Shown here: one piece after another, positions 31,976 to 41,138 of the stretch
Position numbering within the stretch: the stretch's first letter is position 1
Layout of the letters: each line of letters starts with the position of its first letter
Source of the DNA: a virus
Virus record (IMG/VR): IMGVR_UViG_3300013233_000361
Coordinates: 1 to 49,281 of that record
Reading direction: 5' to 3' (one strand)
Length of the DNA stretch: 49,281 nucleotides
Program-made: the position numbers and the translations under genes
Notes under the pieces: model-generated
The model's input: the letters and a program-made list of their open reading frames with translations, nothing else
Told to the model about the DNA's origin: nothing
The model's database searches: none

Positions 31976-32337
31976 TGGCGAACGTGAACATTCAAGACGT
32001 GAAGATCCCGTTCGAGGAGACTCCCGGCGGCGATCTCGTCATTGTCGAGAGTCGCGAGCTCGCCTCGCAGCGGATCGTCTATGGCTATACGATTGAACAG
32101 GGCGCGATCGTACATCGTCCGGCATGGGGAGCGGGGCTCGAGAGCTTCGTGAACAAGCCTCCTAACGCTACGAATTTGCAGCGGATCAAGAATCGGGCGA
32201 AGAACTTCCTCCGCACGCTCCCCTTTCTCGAAGAGTTCTCCGTCGAAGTGATCGCCGACGGCAACTCCGCTGTGATACAGACGGACGCGAGAACGTCGGA
32301 AGAGGAACTCCTCGTTCCAGAAGTGATGATAGGTTGA
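31975..32337 (+). CDS. Baseplate wedge protein, gp25/gpW-like
   Basis: 120 aa (MANVNIQDVKIPFEETP). Size and content (LASQRIVYGYTIEQGAIVHRPAWGAGLESFVNKPPN ... RIKNRAKNFLRTLPFLEEFSVEV) match the gp25/gpW lysozyme-like wedge family: an aligned R-x-x-x-x-x-L start, a W-G-x-x-L patch and a final strand. It initiates sheath assembly. TAATG overlap with the gene before. Confidence 0.75.
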   Translation: MANVNIQDVKIPFEETPGGDLVIVESRELASQRIVYGYTIEQGAIVHRPAWGAGLESFVNKPPNATNLQRIKNRAKNFLRTLPFLEEFSVEVIADGNSAVIQTDARTSEEELLVPEVMIG

Positions 32338-32341
32338 CACC

Positions 32342-32881
32342 ATGCCCACAATCCCAAGCGAACAAGATCTCTATGACGAAATGCAGGCAACGGTAGAGGG
32401 TGACGGATCGACGAACCTCGTCGACTTCTCCGCCGGCTCCGTCCTCGACGTAATGACGGGGGCTGTTGCTACAGCGGCGCGCTCTATCATGCGGTGGGTT
32501 CAGCGACTTGTTGGCCTAGCCTTCGTCTCGACTTCGAGCGGATCGGACCTCGACTTCGTGATCGCGGATCGCGTCGATAGCCTGCCCAGACTCTCAGGCG
32601 AATCAGACGACGACTACAAGACGCGCTATTTCGAATACATCCGCGACGCTTTGGGCCGTGGCACGCTCCCCGCGTGGCGTTATTTCCTCACGCATGCTGT
32701 TGAGGGAGTCGACCCGCTCACGTTTACGATCGTCGAGGACCTCGATCTCGGCACCGTGACTCTCACAATCCGGCCGCTCCCGACATATTCGGAAGCCACG
32801 ATCAAGGCTACAGCTGATTCTCTAAAGGGGGACTGGAGAGTCTTCGGCGGACCATTCCCTAACGTCGTGACGCTCCCGTAA
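32342..32881 (+). CDS. Baseplate J-like protein
   Basis: 179 aa (MPTIPSEQDLYDEMQATV). LVDFSAGSVLDVMTGAVATAARSIMRW and SGSDLDFVIADRVDSLPRLSGESDDDYKTRYFEYI correspond to the N-terminal and characteristic R-x-x-G-E-S-D-x-x-[FY]-x-x-R part of gpJ-like wedge proteins. It is shorter than gpJ (about 300 aa), so it is either a compact member or lacks one domain. TAATG coupling to the next gene. Confidence 0.72.
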   Translation: MPTIPSEQDLYDEMQATVEGDGSTNLVDFSAGSVLDVMTGAVATAARSIMRWVQRLVGLAFVSTSSGSDLDFVIADRVDSLPRLSGESDDDYKTRYFEYIRDALGRGTLPAWRYFLTHAVEGVDPLTFTIVEDLDLGTVTLTIRPLPTYSEATIKATADSLKGDWRVFGGPFPNVVTLP

Positions 32882-33612
32882 TGGCACGCACTCTTTCCCA
32901 GGTCTTCGACGAGCTTGTTCGGATCTTTCCTCCGGAGTGGTCGGACAATGTTCGAGGGGTCGCAATTCTGACTGGGATCGCGACGGTTCTTCGCGGGCGA
33001 GAGGTCAAAGTTGATGCCGCCTCAGGCTGGAATGATCAAGTCTATATCGCGACGTCTGAAGGCATCTATCTTGACGAACATGGCGCGCAAACTGGAGTCT
33101 CTCGGCTCCCAGGCGAAGCCGACTCTGTGTATGCTCCACGAATCAGATTCAAGCCCAGGATTTTGACAGGCGGTAACCCGATCGTCGGCGATGGCGGAGG
33201 AGACGTCCTCGGCGAGCTAAGCCTCTATCTGCCGAACGGCTATACCGTTGTCGCGGAAGAGCCATATCTGAACGTACTCGACGACGGCTTCTTTCTGGCG
33301 GACACAGCCGCAATCTTGACGAACCCTCGAGTCGAAAATCCGGAGCCGAAGTTCTTGGGGTGGATTACGATTCCGATTCCGGAAGTCGTCTACGTTCTCG
33401 AGTCATTCCTCGCGATCGATGCGTTCCTGGGCGTCGACGCGTTCCTCGACGAGACGATCGACGATCTTAACCGTCGACATATTCGACAGATTCTTGCAGC
33501 GATTGAGGCGCAACGGGGTTACGGTGTGGCGATAGGCGTCTCCGTTGCGGATGTTCCTCAGCTCGTCTACTTTGACGCTCTATTTGAGACCGGTTCGGGA
33601 GGTTACGTCTAA
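32881..33612 (+). CDS. Baseplate wedge/tail protein (tail protein I position)
   Basis: 243 aa (MARTLSQVFDELVRIFPPE). Features include ILTGIATVLRGREVKVDAA, YLDEHGAQTGVSRLPGEADSVYAPRIRF (a second J-like L-P-G-E-x-D-x-x-Y-x-x-R signature) and a C-terminal strand-rich part. It probably connects the baseplate to fibres. It may be a divergent second J-like subunit paired with the preceding gene. Confidence 0.62.
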   Translation: MARTLSQVFDELVRIFPPEWSDNVRGVAILTGIATVLRGREVKVDAASGWNDQVYIATSEGIYLDEHGAQTGVSRLPGEADSVYAPRIRFKPRILTGGNPIVGDGGGDVLGELSLYLPNGYTVVAEEPYLNVLDDGFFLADTAAILTNPRVENPEPKFLGWITIPIPEVVYVLESFLAIDAFLGVDAFLDETIDDLNRRHIRQILAAIEAQRGYGVAIGVSVADVPQLVYFDALFETGSGGYV

Positions 33613-34889
33613 TGGATCTTCGACGCGTACTGAAAAACACCTATGAGCTCTTCGACGCCGTCGACGTTGTTCGGCTCGCTAAGAGTACGTTCCGCGACAT
33701 GGCGGCCTATTCGCTGGCGACTCGCCTCCTAGACGCGAACGGCGATCTCGTCGTCGTACCGGTATTCTTGGGAAGCGGTCTCGAGCCTTCGGCCGACGGA
33801 ACGAACGCCAACGTAACGATGAAGCCGGGGCTAGCGCTTTGGTATGACGCCTCTCAGGGGGACAGCTGGCTCGGCGAAGTAACGCCAGTGTTCTTCGACA
33901 CTGCACAGACGGCGAGCTTCACTTCGAATACGTCTGGCAATGACCGAATCGACGTCCTCTCTGTTCGTCCTATCGAAGTCGAAGAGGATTCGGTTCTTCG
34001 AAAGTTCAAAGATCCGATTTCGCAAGTGGTCTCTCAGCAACTTAGCCCGCAACGTGTTCGCCTGGGCTTCGAGTTTGTCGTTACCGAAGGCGTTCCCGCT
34101 GCTTCTCCTTCGGTTCCGGCGACGCCAACGGGAACGTTCAAAATCGCGGAGGTTCTTCGGCCGAATGCTCAAGCCGATGTAAACGCCGTCGACGTGACAG
34201 ACGCACGCAACCTCGATCGAATGAAGACGGGCTTCGTCGACGCGGTCTCAGGGTTGGCGGCTCGAGCGGGAGCTCTCTACTTCGGAGATCCGGCCGGGAA
34301 TCATTACAAGCTCGAGCGCGACGATGCAGTTACGCCGACGGTGCTACAACTGCAAAACCAAAACGGTTTGAATCAGGACTTCGAGGCGGCAGAACTGAAG
34401 GCGACGGCCGGTCTCGTCTCGGACACGATCCAGGTTCAGACGAACCTCGTCCAGGACACGATCGAGACAAAGAATTTTGCAGGGACCAACGCAGCGATCT
34501 TGCTCGCCAAAAATACTCCCTGGGCTTTCTGTCGATTCGGCTGGAACGACCCGGGAGGGTCGCTCACAAACAACGATCCTGCGGACAATCTCTCCGGCGA
34601 CTTCAATATCACTTCCGTACAGTGGAAGATCTCCGGCTCAGATATCTACGCTGAGGTCGTTCTAACGACGGCGCTCGCGGCTGTTACAGGCGCGCTCGCC
34701 ATTGTGAGCGGCGGGGGGCTCAAAGCTGGGAGCGGCTCGATTACTCCATTCGTCAACGTTCAAGCCGAGGTAGTCTCGACGACGGTCGTGCACATCTACT
34801 TTTCGAATGCGGCGGGAGTCATGGTCGAACCGTATTCGGCTAGCGGTCTAGCTCTTCACTCGCTACTCGTGATCGACGGAGATCTGTAG
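33612..34889 (+). CDS. Tail fibre/baseplate connector protein
   Basis: 425 aa (MDLRRVLKNTYELFDAVD). The N-terminal 200 residues are beta-rich with the style of baseplate-proximal fibre proteins (GLALWYDASQGDSWLGEVTPVFFD; NDRIDVLSVRPIEVEEDS). The C-terminal part carries repeated short strands (SDTIQVQTNLVQDTIETKNF) and a distal domain (VVSTTVVHIYFSNAAG). Its position after the wedge genes supports this. TAATG overlap with the wedge gene. Confidence 0.65.
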   Translation: MDLRRVLKNTYELFDAVDVVRLAKSTFRDMAAYSLATRLLDANGDLVVVPVFLGSGLEPSADGTNANVTMKPGLALWYDASQGDSWLGEVTPVFFDTAQTASFTSNTSGNDRIDVLSVRPIEVEEDSVLRKFKDPISQVVSQQLSPQRVRLGFEFVVTEGVPAASPSVPATPTGTFKIAEVLRPNAQADVNAVDVTDARNLDRMKTGFVDAVSGLAARAGALYFGDPAGNHYKLERDDAVTPTVLQLQNQNGLNQDFEAAELKATAGLVSDTIQVQTNLVQDTIETKNFAGTNAAILLAKNTPWAFCRFGWNDPGGSLTNNDPADNLSGDFNITSVQWKISGSDIYAEVVLTTALAAVTGALAIVSGGGLKAGSGSITPFVNVQAEVVSTTVVHIYFSNAAGVMVEPYSASGLALHSLLVIDGDL

Positions 34890-35648
34890 ATGGCACTCAC
34901 GAACAAGACGCTAGCCGAGCTCGCGAAGCTCAATACGGCGATCGGTCCAGTGCCGGAAGCGGCGCAGCCTATCGGGAACACGAAGGCGACGGGTACGATC
35001 ACAACGATCGCTGTCGCGAATCTCGTCGACGGAGAGACGTTCTTTCTCTCCGACGGAATCAATCCGGAGGTTACGTTCGAATTTGACGTAGCTGGGGACG
35101 GCGTGACGGCAGGGAATACCGCTGTCGACGTCTCAGCGCTCACGACAGCGGATGAAGTGAGAGACGCGATTATCGCAGCGGTAACCGCTCTCGCGTCGTC
35201 TGTGCTCGCGCTGACGGCTACTGACGGCGGAGCGGCGACGGTCAATCTCTCGAATGAGTTCGGCGGAGTCGTCGGTAATCTCACGCCGACGATCGATACG
35301 GTGGCGGACGTCGGATTCGTTGTTAGCGCGATGGCGGGCGGCGTCGACTATCCAACGGTCTTCCCCGCTGCGGACGGCGACGGTACGGCTACGGCGGATG
35401 TTTCGCGCTGCGTCGTGCATGTACATCCGACAGGCGGAGACGTCGTCTTTACGGTCGTGTCCAGAACGGAGGGAACTTCGAACGACTTCGACGGTCTAAA
35501 CAACCTCGAGAGCCTCACGGCACGCGACGGTGTCGGATGGAAGGAGATCGTAAATTGTGCGCCGGAGGACGAGGTCGCGGTCTATATCGAGTCGGGGACG
35601 GCTACCCTCGATAACGTCGTCGTGACGATAGCTCCCTGCAACGGATGA
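34890..35648 (+). CDS. Tail fibre-region structural protein
   Basis: 252 aa (MALTNKTLAELAKLNTA). Residues 30-150 look like a bacterial Ig-like or phage tail beta domain (TFFLSDGINPEVTFEFDVAGDG; ADEVRDAIIAAVTA; GAATVNLSNEFGGVVGN). The C-terminal part has CVVHVHPTGGDVVFTVV. It is encoded without a gap after the connector and overlaps the next gene (ATGA). Exact role unknown. Confidence 0.6.
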   Translation: MALTNKTLAELAKLNTAIGPVPEAAQPIGNTKATGTITTIAVANLVDGETFFLSDGINPEVTFEFDVAGDGVTAGNTAVDVSALTTADEVRDAIIAAVTALASSVLALTATDGGAATVNLSNEFGGVVGNLTPTIDTVADVGFVVSAMAGGVDYPTVFPAADGDGTATADVSRCVVHVHPTGGDVVFTVVSRTEGTSNDFDGLNNLESLTARDGVGWKEIVNCAPEDEVAVYIESGTATLDNVVVTIAPCNG

Positions 35649-36808
35649 GCTTTGGAGGTCAAAGCTATGGGCGGCCTCGAAGTATCTCCGCGGGGCGGAG
35701 GGTCGGTTATGCTGCGGATCGGCCTCTTACCATTCCCCCCTTCGGAACGAATCTAACCTTCCTCCAGACCACCAGCTATTGGGGGACAAACAACGTCGAG
35801 TGCATGCGTAGGATACCGGGACGGTCCTATATCGTCGCATGTACTGAAGACCGAAACATCGTGCCAGGGATTATCCTTGTGCCTCCGACAGGGGCTGCGT
35901 TCCTCGCCGAATGGAATAATGGCGGTTCGAACGATGAGTATAACCACGCGCTATCTAGGGCGAACTCGATCGCGGTCGACGACTCAGGAAAAATCTACAA
36001 CTACAACCAGATCGCATTCGGCGATTTCATGGAGCCAGTGCAGCTCGAATCGACCGGGCTTACCGCGTTGAATCAGGCGCTGCCCGACGGCACTAGTGCT
36101 TCACACTATGCGTCGGCGGTATCGGCGGATGGCGCGGTGTCGGTGTTCTCGAACACCCACGCTACGGACCGGCTGATTCAGTATGACGCCTCCATGGTCG
36201 AGGCGGCGCGAGGATTCGGGCAGATTGGTGGATCGCTTACGATATCGCTGGAGATTATCGCTGGTGGTACCGTCATCGTCACAGGAGATACGAACACGGG
36301 TAAATTCCAGGGGTTCGCGGCAGGCTCGCTCGCCACGGCAATCTGGACATTCGATCCAGTGCTCGATCCGAGCGCTCCATTCAGAGCGGCGACGATAGGC
36401 TTCGGGAGTCGCGCGATTCGCGCATCCGGAGACCAGTCGGTCTGGCTCACGCCAAACGGCGCCGCCAACAACAATCATTTCGTCTATCGCGTAAGCGCGT
36501 CGGGAGCTCTGCTCACTGAACTAGATCCAAGCCTCGACAGCGGGTTAGCGGCAGGCATCAACGACAAGGTAATCGATATCGAGGTCGACAAAGTGGGTCA
36601 TCTCTACGTGCTGTTCATGCGCACGATCGGTGGCAATCGCACGGCGGACGTTATCCGATATGATGCCGTCGGGTCTCTTGTCTATTCGTCGGCCGCAAAG
36701 GGAATCAATTCGTTTCCCTTCATACCATCTTCAATCGCGGTCGACGACGCAGGTAACGTCTATGTCGGAGACGAGCAGGGCGACATTTCAGTAATGAGTC
36801 AAACGTGA
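35645..36808 (+). CDS. Beta-propeller-like tail protein
   Basis: 387 aa (MSFGGQSYGRPRSISAG). The repeated pattern N/S-S-I-A-V-D-D-x-G-x-[IV]-Y (SIAVDDSGKIYNYN near residue 110; DIEVDKVGHLYVLF; SIAVDDAGNVYVGDEQGD at the C-terminus) matches NHL/SMP-30-type propeller blades. In a tail fibre locus this may be a receptor- or glycan-binding head. The N-terminus (GRPRSISAGRRVGYAADRP) may attach it to the tail. Enzymatic activity cannot be inferred. Confidence 0.6.
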   Translation: MSFGGQSYGRPRSISAGRRVGYAADRPLTIPPFGTNLTFLQTTSYWGTNNVECMRRIPGRSYIVACTEDRNIVPGIILVPPTGAAFLAEWNNGGSNDEYNHALSRANSIAVDDSGKIYNYNQIAFGDFMEPVQLESTGLTALNQALPDGTSASHYASAVSADGAVSVFSNTHATDRLIQYDASMVEAARGFGQIGGSLTISLEIIAGGTVIVTGDTNTGKFQGFAAGSLATAIWTFDPVLDPSAPFRAATIGFGSRAIRASGDQSVWLTPNGAANNNHFVYRVSASGALLTELDPSLDSGLAAGINDKVIDIEVDKVGHLYVLFMRTIGGNRTADVIRYDAVGSLVYSSAAKGINSFPFIPSSIAVDDAGNVYVGDEQGDISVMSQT

Positions 36809-37521
36809 TCTGGAACAGATATAAGGGCGGGAACGGCTGGCGTAGGCTCGAGAATGGAATCCTTCTCGCCGAGAAACCCGACAGTCTCGTGGAGCTTGAG
36901 TCTCACGAGCTCGACGACGGTTACGTCTATCGAACGCATGGAGATCCGATCACAGCTTGGACGGCGTTACAGGACTTCGGCTCGTCTCTTCGAGACGCGT
37001 CACAGCGCTTCTACGTTCCCGTCTACGTCCTCTTCGCGATAATGGCGATTGAAGCAAAGAGGCAGGGAAAGGATCGGTCGCACTTCAATCCACGCTGCGT
37101 GCGAGAAGAGCCGGGCTATATCTCGGACGAGAAGACGCCTAACCGCGTATCGCCTGGGCTCATGCAGACATTGATCTCGACGGCTCGAGGACAGAACAAA
37201 CGGAATCGATTTTTTGAGGGATACGACGGCGAGATCGAGCTCCTAACTCGTGAGGACCTCTTCGTTCCTGAGCGCTCGATTATGATCGGCGCGGCCTATA
37301 TGGCATACCAAATCGAGCGAAAAGAGACCGACGAAGCTGGCTTCGACGACGACGATCCGGTCTTGCTGTGCAGCGCATACAACGCGGGTAGCGTTCGAGA
37401 GACGACGAAGAACGACTTCCATCTTCTAACCTACGGCGGTAACTCGAGGATTGAAAAATTCATCGCGTACAATAACGATATGATCCACGTTCTAGATCAT
37501 ATCCTCGAGGGGATCGCATGA
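36805..37521 (+). CDS. SLT-type lytic transglycosylase/endolysin
   Basis: 238 aa from GTG 36805, overlapping the previous stop (GTGA). Lytic transglycosylase (GH23-like) signatures: catalytic-site AIMAIEAKR (E83), SHFNPRC, PGLMQTLISTAR (G-L-M-Q-T) and the late CSAYNAGSV (A-Y-N-A-G). It would cleave the glycan chain of peptidoglycan. There is no signal peptide, so export would need a holin, or it may act from the tail at entry. It lies inside the fibre gene cluster, well before the membrane/lysis genes at 42.3-44.0 kb. Confidence 0.78.
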   Translation: MIWNRYKGGNGWRRLENGILLAEKPDSLVELESHELDDGYVYRTHGDPITAWTALQDFGSSLRDASQRFYVPVYVLFAIMAIEAKRQGKDRSHFNPRCVREEPGYISDEKTPNRVSPGLMQTLISTARGQNKRNRFFEGYDGEIELLTREDLFVPERSIMIGAAYMAYQIERKETDEAGFDDDDPVLLCSAYNAGSVRETTKNDFHLLTYGGNSRIEKFIAYNNDMIHVLDHILEGIA

Positions 37522-38132
37522 GTGGAAGTGAGGCAATCCGGCGCGACATTCTGATCAAGCAAGGGGCTCCGTTCTCATGTGGGCCATGGCGGATTCGGGA
37601 TCCGATTACGAAGTTTCCTCTCGACTTCTCCGCCTATGCTGGGACACAGATCCGGGCCCAGGTCAGACAGGGGCCGGCCGATTCGAATCCGGTCCTCGTC
37701 GATATGACGATCGCAAACGGAGGCGTCTTGCTGTCTCCGTCTATTCTGCCAGCGGAGCCGGTGACGGGATCGTTTGTCGCGACGGCTAATACGATCATTG
37801 CGGCTGGAGCTCTGTTCCAGACGCGCGGCGCGACGCAGGGCGATCTAGCCACGCTCGCAGGCGGTCCGAATGATTCAGCGCGTAGGATCGTCTCCGTCGA
37901 TAGTGAGACGCAGATTACTGTCGACGGAGCTCCCTTCACTCCGGCGGTCGCTGGCGGGACGGTGGCGCTGACGAACGAGAGTCGTTTCGAGATCTTCATG
38001 AGCTCGACGACGACGGACGCGTTAGACCTCGTCGACGATGCCGGGGCCTGGGATCTCTATGTCGAGATCGCAGGTTCTCCGGAGAGATTCTACGAAGGCG
38101 TCGCGAAGCTATCGAGGACGAGGACCCGGTGA
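37518..38132 (+). CDS. BppU-like tail/baseplate upper protein
   Basis: 204 aa (MSGSEAIRRDILIKQGAPF). The segment DILIKQGAPFSCGPWRIRDPITKFPLDFSAYAG ... AQVRQG matches the beginning of many small phage proteins related to BppU N-terminal domains (G-[AD]-[TD]-F ... D-L-T-G-x-x-x-R-x-Q-[IVM]-R). It ends in DLYVEIAGSPERFYEGVAKL. Such proteins often anchor the following fibre. GTGA coupling to the fibre gene. Confidence 0.6.
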   Translation: MSGSEAIRRDILIKQGAPFSCGPWRIRDPITKFPLDFSAYAGTQIRAQVRQGPADSNPVLVDMTIANGGVLLSPSILPAEPVTGSFVATANTIIAAGALFQTRGATQGDLATLAGGPNDSARRIVSVDSETQITVDGAPFTPAVAGGTVALTNESRFEIFMSSTTTDALDLVDDAGAWDLYVEIAGSPERFYEGVAKLSRTRTR

Positions 38133-40771
38133 GTGTCCGCTTCGAAATAGTCGAGGAGATCCGACAAGGGTTCAATGTCGTCCTCGAGCTAGAGACGGCG
38201 ATCGCCTTCGAGACGGTTCTCGAACTGCGTTCTCTAGAGGTTATCGAGGAGACGGTCGACTCGAGCGCGAGCGTCTCCTCATTGCTCGGCGCTCACATAG
38301 GAGACTTGGCGAATCCTCACACAACAGACGTGGGTAACCTTGGAGCCGGGACTCTCCTCGAGCTCAACACAGCGATTATCGACGCGACGCTCGACGACTC
38401 CGGCGACCCTCGAGCGCCGACCGCGCACGCGCCGACGCATGCGAACGGCGGAGGCGACGATGTTGCGGCAGATACTCTCGCGACAGCTTATGCTCCGGTG
38501 AACTATGGCGGAGGGGCGGAGCTCTCAGCGCATCTTGCAGGCATCGATGCGGCGATCGGCGGAGCGGGAGTCGGCGACGTAATAGGGCCGGCCGGAGCAA
38601 CGGACGAAGCGATCGTCCGGTTCAACACTGCTACCGGGAAACTTGTCCAAGACTCGCTCGCGACAATAGACGACGTTGGGAACATCGCCACGCCTGGGAC
38701 GGTCGACGGTCGCGACGTCTCTGCAGACGGAGTCATCTTAGACGCTACTTCGGCGTCGCTCTCTTCTCATTTGGGAGACTTGGCAAACCCTCACGCAACG
38801 GATGTGGGGAACCTTGGTGCGGGAACGCTGGCCGATCTCAACCTTGTTGTCACAGACGCAACGCTAGATGATGTTTCAGGGGCTCGCATACCGCTCGCTC
38901 ACGCTGCGACGCATGAGAACGGAGGAGTAGACGAAGTCAACATGGCTGGGCTCTCCGGCCTTCTCGCAGACCCTCAGACGCCGCTCGCTCACGCGCCTAA
39001 TCATTCTCAGGGCGGAGCGGATGAGATCGATGCGGCGGATCTAGGATCTGGTGTGGCGGGCGCAGCCGAAGTGCTTACGGCGGATGGTGTCGGTGGGGCA
39101 GCATGGGCTGCGATCGTGACTGGAGACGAGCTTGTCGGAGTCACGGCAACTGATACCACTCCGGGCTATCTCGACGCCAAGGTTTCGCCGGGCGCGGGGC
39201 TGACCAGAACGGTCACCAACCCGGCCGCGAATGAGGGCTATCGGCTAGACGTTGGCGCAAACATAGACGGCTCGATTGTCGTCAATCCAGATGACATTCA
39301 GGTCGGCGTCCTAGCCTCAGATCCTCAACACGGAAATCGTGGCGGAGGCTCTCTTCATGCGCTTGTAGTCGCCGCGGGTGCCGCTGGGTTCATGGCCGGA
39401 GCCGACAAGACAAAGCTCGACGGAATTGCCGCGGGCGCCAGCGCAACCTTTGTGGGCCTCACTGATACCGCCGGAGCGCTCGTCGGCGACCAGTTTGCCA
39501 GGTCGAATGCGGGCGGCACGTCGCTGGATATGTTCGATCTGTTCGGGACCGCCAACACGTTCTCCGCCGCCCAGACGATCAACGCCCAGCTGAACATGGG
39601 TGGCGACGTCCTGCCGACCACGAATCAGGTACGCGACATCGGGTCTGGCTCACTGCGGTTCCGGAGAGTCCGGGGTCAGATCGCCGACTTCGTCTCGACG
39701 GCCGGCACGAGCACGGTTGCGCTTCCCGCGGCGACTTCGAAGGGTGGGTTGCTGGCGGGGAGTCAGGGCGGAAACGGCACGAATGTCCACCGGCTGGACG
39801 GTGGCGCGTTCCCGGCGATCGCATGCATTGGCAATGCGGCGACCACCAATGTGGGCGGCTCAGCAACGATCGAGGCGATCAAAGGCGGGGCCATCGCATT
39901 CGGTTCCGCCTATGCCTACGGCACTGGGCTAGCCACGGTGCGGGCATCTGGCTACTCGGCATTCACGGCCGGATATGCCTATGGCTCGGGCACCTCGCTA
40001 TTGGAGGCCACGAACTCGGGTAGCGTTGCGTTCGGTTATGCAAACGGGCGCTCGTCCACCGGCACCGCGCAGGTCCGCTCAACCGGGAATGGGTCGTTCG
40101 TATCAGGCTTTTGCCGAGTCCAAGCAGGTAGTGGAACGAGTCTGATCCTCTCGTCTGGCGCCGGGGCATTCGCGGCGGGCTATGAGAAGACGACCGGCGG
40201 TAACGTCACGATTCAGGCGACGCAGAAGGGCGCGTTCGCTCAAGGGGATGCCGAGTCCACGAACGCAGCCGCTACGGCCACGATCGAGGCAACCAATACC
40301 GGTTCGTTCGCGCAGGGCCGGGCATCAGGGTCCGCGTCAGGTTCGGCTCGAATCACCAGCTCCGCAGCGGGGTCGTTCGCTCAGGGTTGCGCCAAAGACG
40401 GCGGCATCATCGAGGCCACGTTTGACGGCTCGATTGCGCTGGGGTTCTCGAATTCGGCCGCAAACCAGATCGCCAGTCATGCCCTCAACGCAGCCCAGTT
40501 CGGACCCGGGACCAACGCACAGGCCGATTCGCTCCAGGTGGGTGCCGCGGGGCTCCGGCTCAAAGGCACCGCAGGATCTCCAACCACGCCTCAGGTGGGC
40601 GACCTATGGGTCAACGTCGGTGGGTACCTACAGGCGCAGACGCCCACTGGCAACGCACTGGCGTTCACGCGGCCGGCCATCACCGGGTCGCGTGCGGGCA
40701 ATGCTGCACTCGCCTCGCTACTGTCACAGCTCGCGACGATGGGGCTCATCGTCGATTCGTCTACCGCCTGA
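38129..40771 (+). CDS. Tail fibre protein with trimeric-adhesin-like distal part
   Basis: 880 aa from GTG 38129 (MSVRFEIVEEIRQGFN). Residues 1-60 are a probable attachment domain. H-x-GDLANPHxTDVGNLGAGTL occurs twice (about residues 56 and 212), with related A-H-A-x-x-H-x-x-GG-x-D-E-[VI] spacers (residues 95, 260, 288). The distal part (about 590-800) has G-[SA]-[FI]-[AV]-x-G repeats (GSFAQGRAS, GAFAQGDAE, GSIALGFSN), like YadA-type beta-rolls. It ends in the common fibre C-terminus TGSRAGNAALASLLSQLA. From about 39.3 kb codon style changes (ACC, GCC, CTG more often), suggesting replacement of the receptor-binding end. Confidence 0.82.
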   Translation: MSVRFEIVEEIRQGFNVVLELETAIAFETVLELRSLEVIEETVDSSASVSSLLGAHIGDLANPHTTDVGNLGAGTLLELNTAIIDATLDDSGDPRAPTAHAPTHANGGGDDVAADTLATAYAPVNYGGGAELSAHLAGIDAAIGGAGVGDVIGPAGATDEAIVRFNTATGKLVQDSLATIDDVGNIATPGTVDGRDVSADGVILDATSASLSSHLGDLANPHATDVGNLGAGTLADLNLVVTDATLDDVSGARIPLAHAATHENGGVDEVNMAGLSGLLADPQTPLAHAPNHSQGGADEIDAADLGSGVAGAAEVLTADGVGGAAWAAIVTGDELVGVTATDTTPGYLDAKVSPGAGLTRTVTNPAANEGYRLDVGANIDGSIVVNPDDIQVGVLASDPQHGNRGGGSLHALVVAAGAAGFMAGADKTKLDGIAAGASATFVGLTDTAGALVGDQFARSNAGGTSLDMFDLFGTANTFSAAQTINAQLNMGGDVLPTTNQVRDIGSGSLRFRRVRGQIADFVSTAGTSTVALPAATSKGGLLAGSQGGNGTNVHRLDGGAFPAIACIGNAATTNVGGSATIEAIKGGAIAFGSAYAYGTGLATVRASGYSAFTAGYAYGSGTSLLEATNSGSVAFGYANGRSSTGTAQVRSTGNGSFVSGFCRVQAGSGTSLILSSGAGAFAAGYEKTTGGNVTIQATQKGAFAQGDAESTNAAATATIEATNTGSFAQGRASGSASGSARITSSAAGSFAQGCAKDGGIIEATFDGSIALGFSNSAANQIASHALNAAQFGPGTNAQADSLQVGAAGLRLKGTAGSPTTPQVGDLWVNVGGYLQAQTPTGNALAFTRPAITGSRAGNAALASLLSQLATMGLIVDSSTA

Positions 40772-40780
40772 GGTCCTGCC

Positions 40781-41131
40781 ATGCCGATCGCACTCGTCAC
40801 CCCCTACGACCCCGGCGACCTCGATCCGGGCCAGTCCTACACGCACGTCGAGCTGCGGTCGTTCGCCGGGGATTTCGAGGCGAACGAGATCTCGTTCGAG
40901 TTCAAATATGGCACCCTCGACCAGAACTCCAAATTCGTCTGGGGCAAGGTCGATGCGACGAGGTTCATCGTGAAGGACCGGCCGAGGCTTGGCACGACCG
41001 ACTACACCAACATGATGGCGGAGCTGTCGCTCGACGATGAGCTGACGAGCGCCGCGGTCGGTCGGATCATCTATACTTATGCGCTCATGAACGGCCTCTA
41101 CGTTGGTACGCCGTTGCCCCCGAACCCGTGA
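40781..41131 (+). CDS. Fibre-associated hypothetical protein
   Basis: 116 aa (MPIALVTPYDPGDLDPG). Beta-rich (SYTHVELRSFAGDFEANEISFEFKYG; FIVKDRPRLG). It starts ten bases after the fibre stop and shares its distal-end codon style. It could be a fibre chaperone or a small tail-tip protein. No family is recognised. Confidence 0.6.
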   Translation: MPIALVTPYDPGDLDPGQSYTHVELRSFAGDFEANEISFEFKYGTLDQNSKFVWGKVDATRFIVKDRPRLGTTDYTNMMAELSLDDELTSAAVGRIIYTYALMNGLYVGTPLPPNP

Positions 41132-41138
41132 GGATGAG

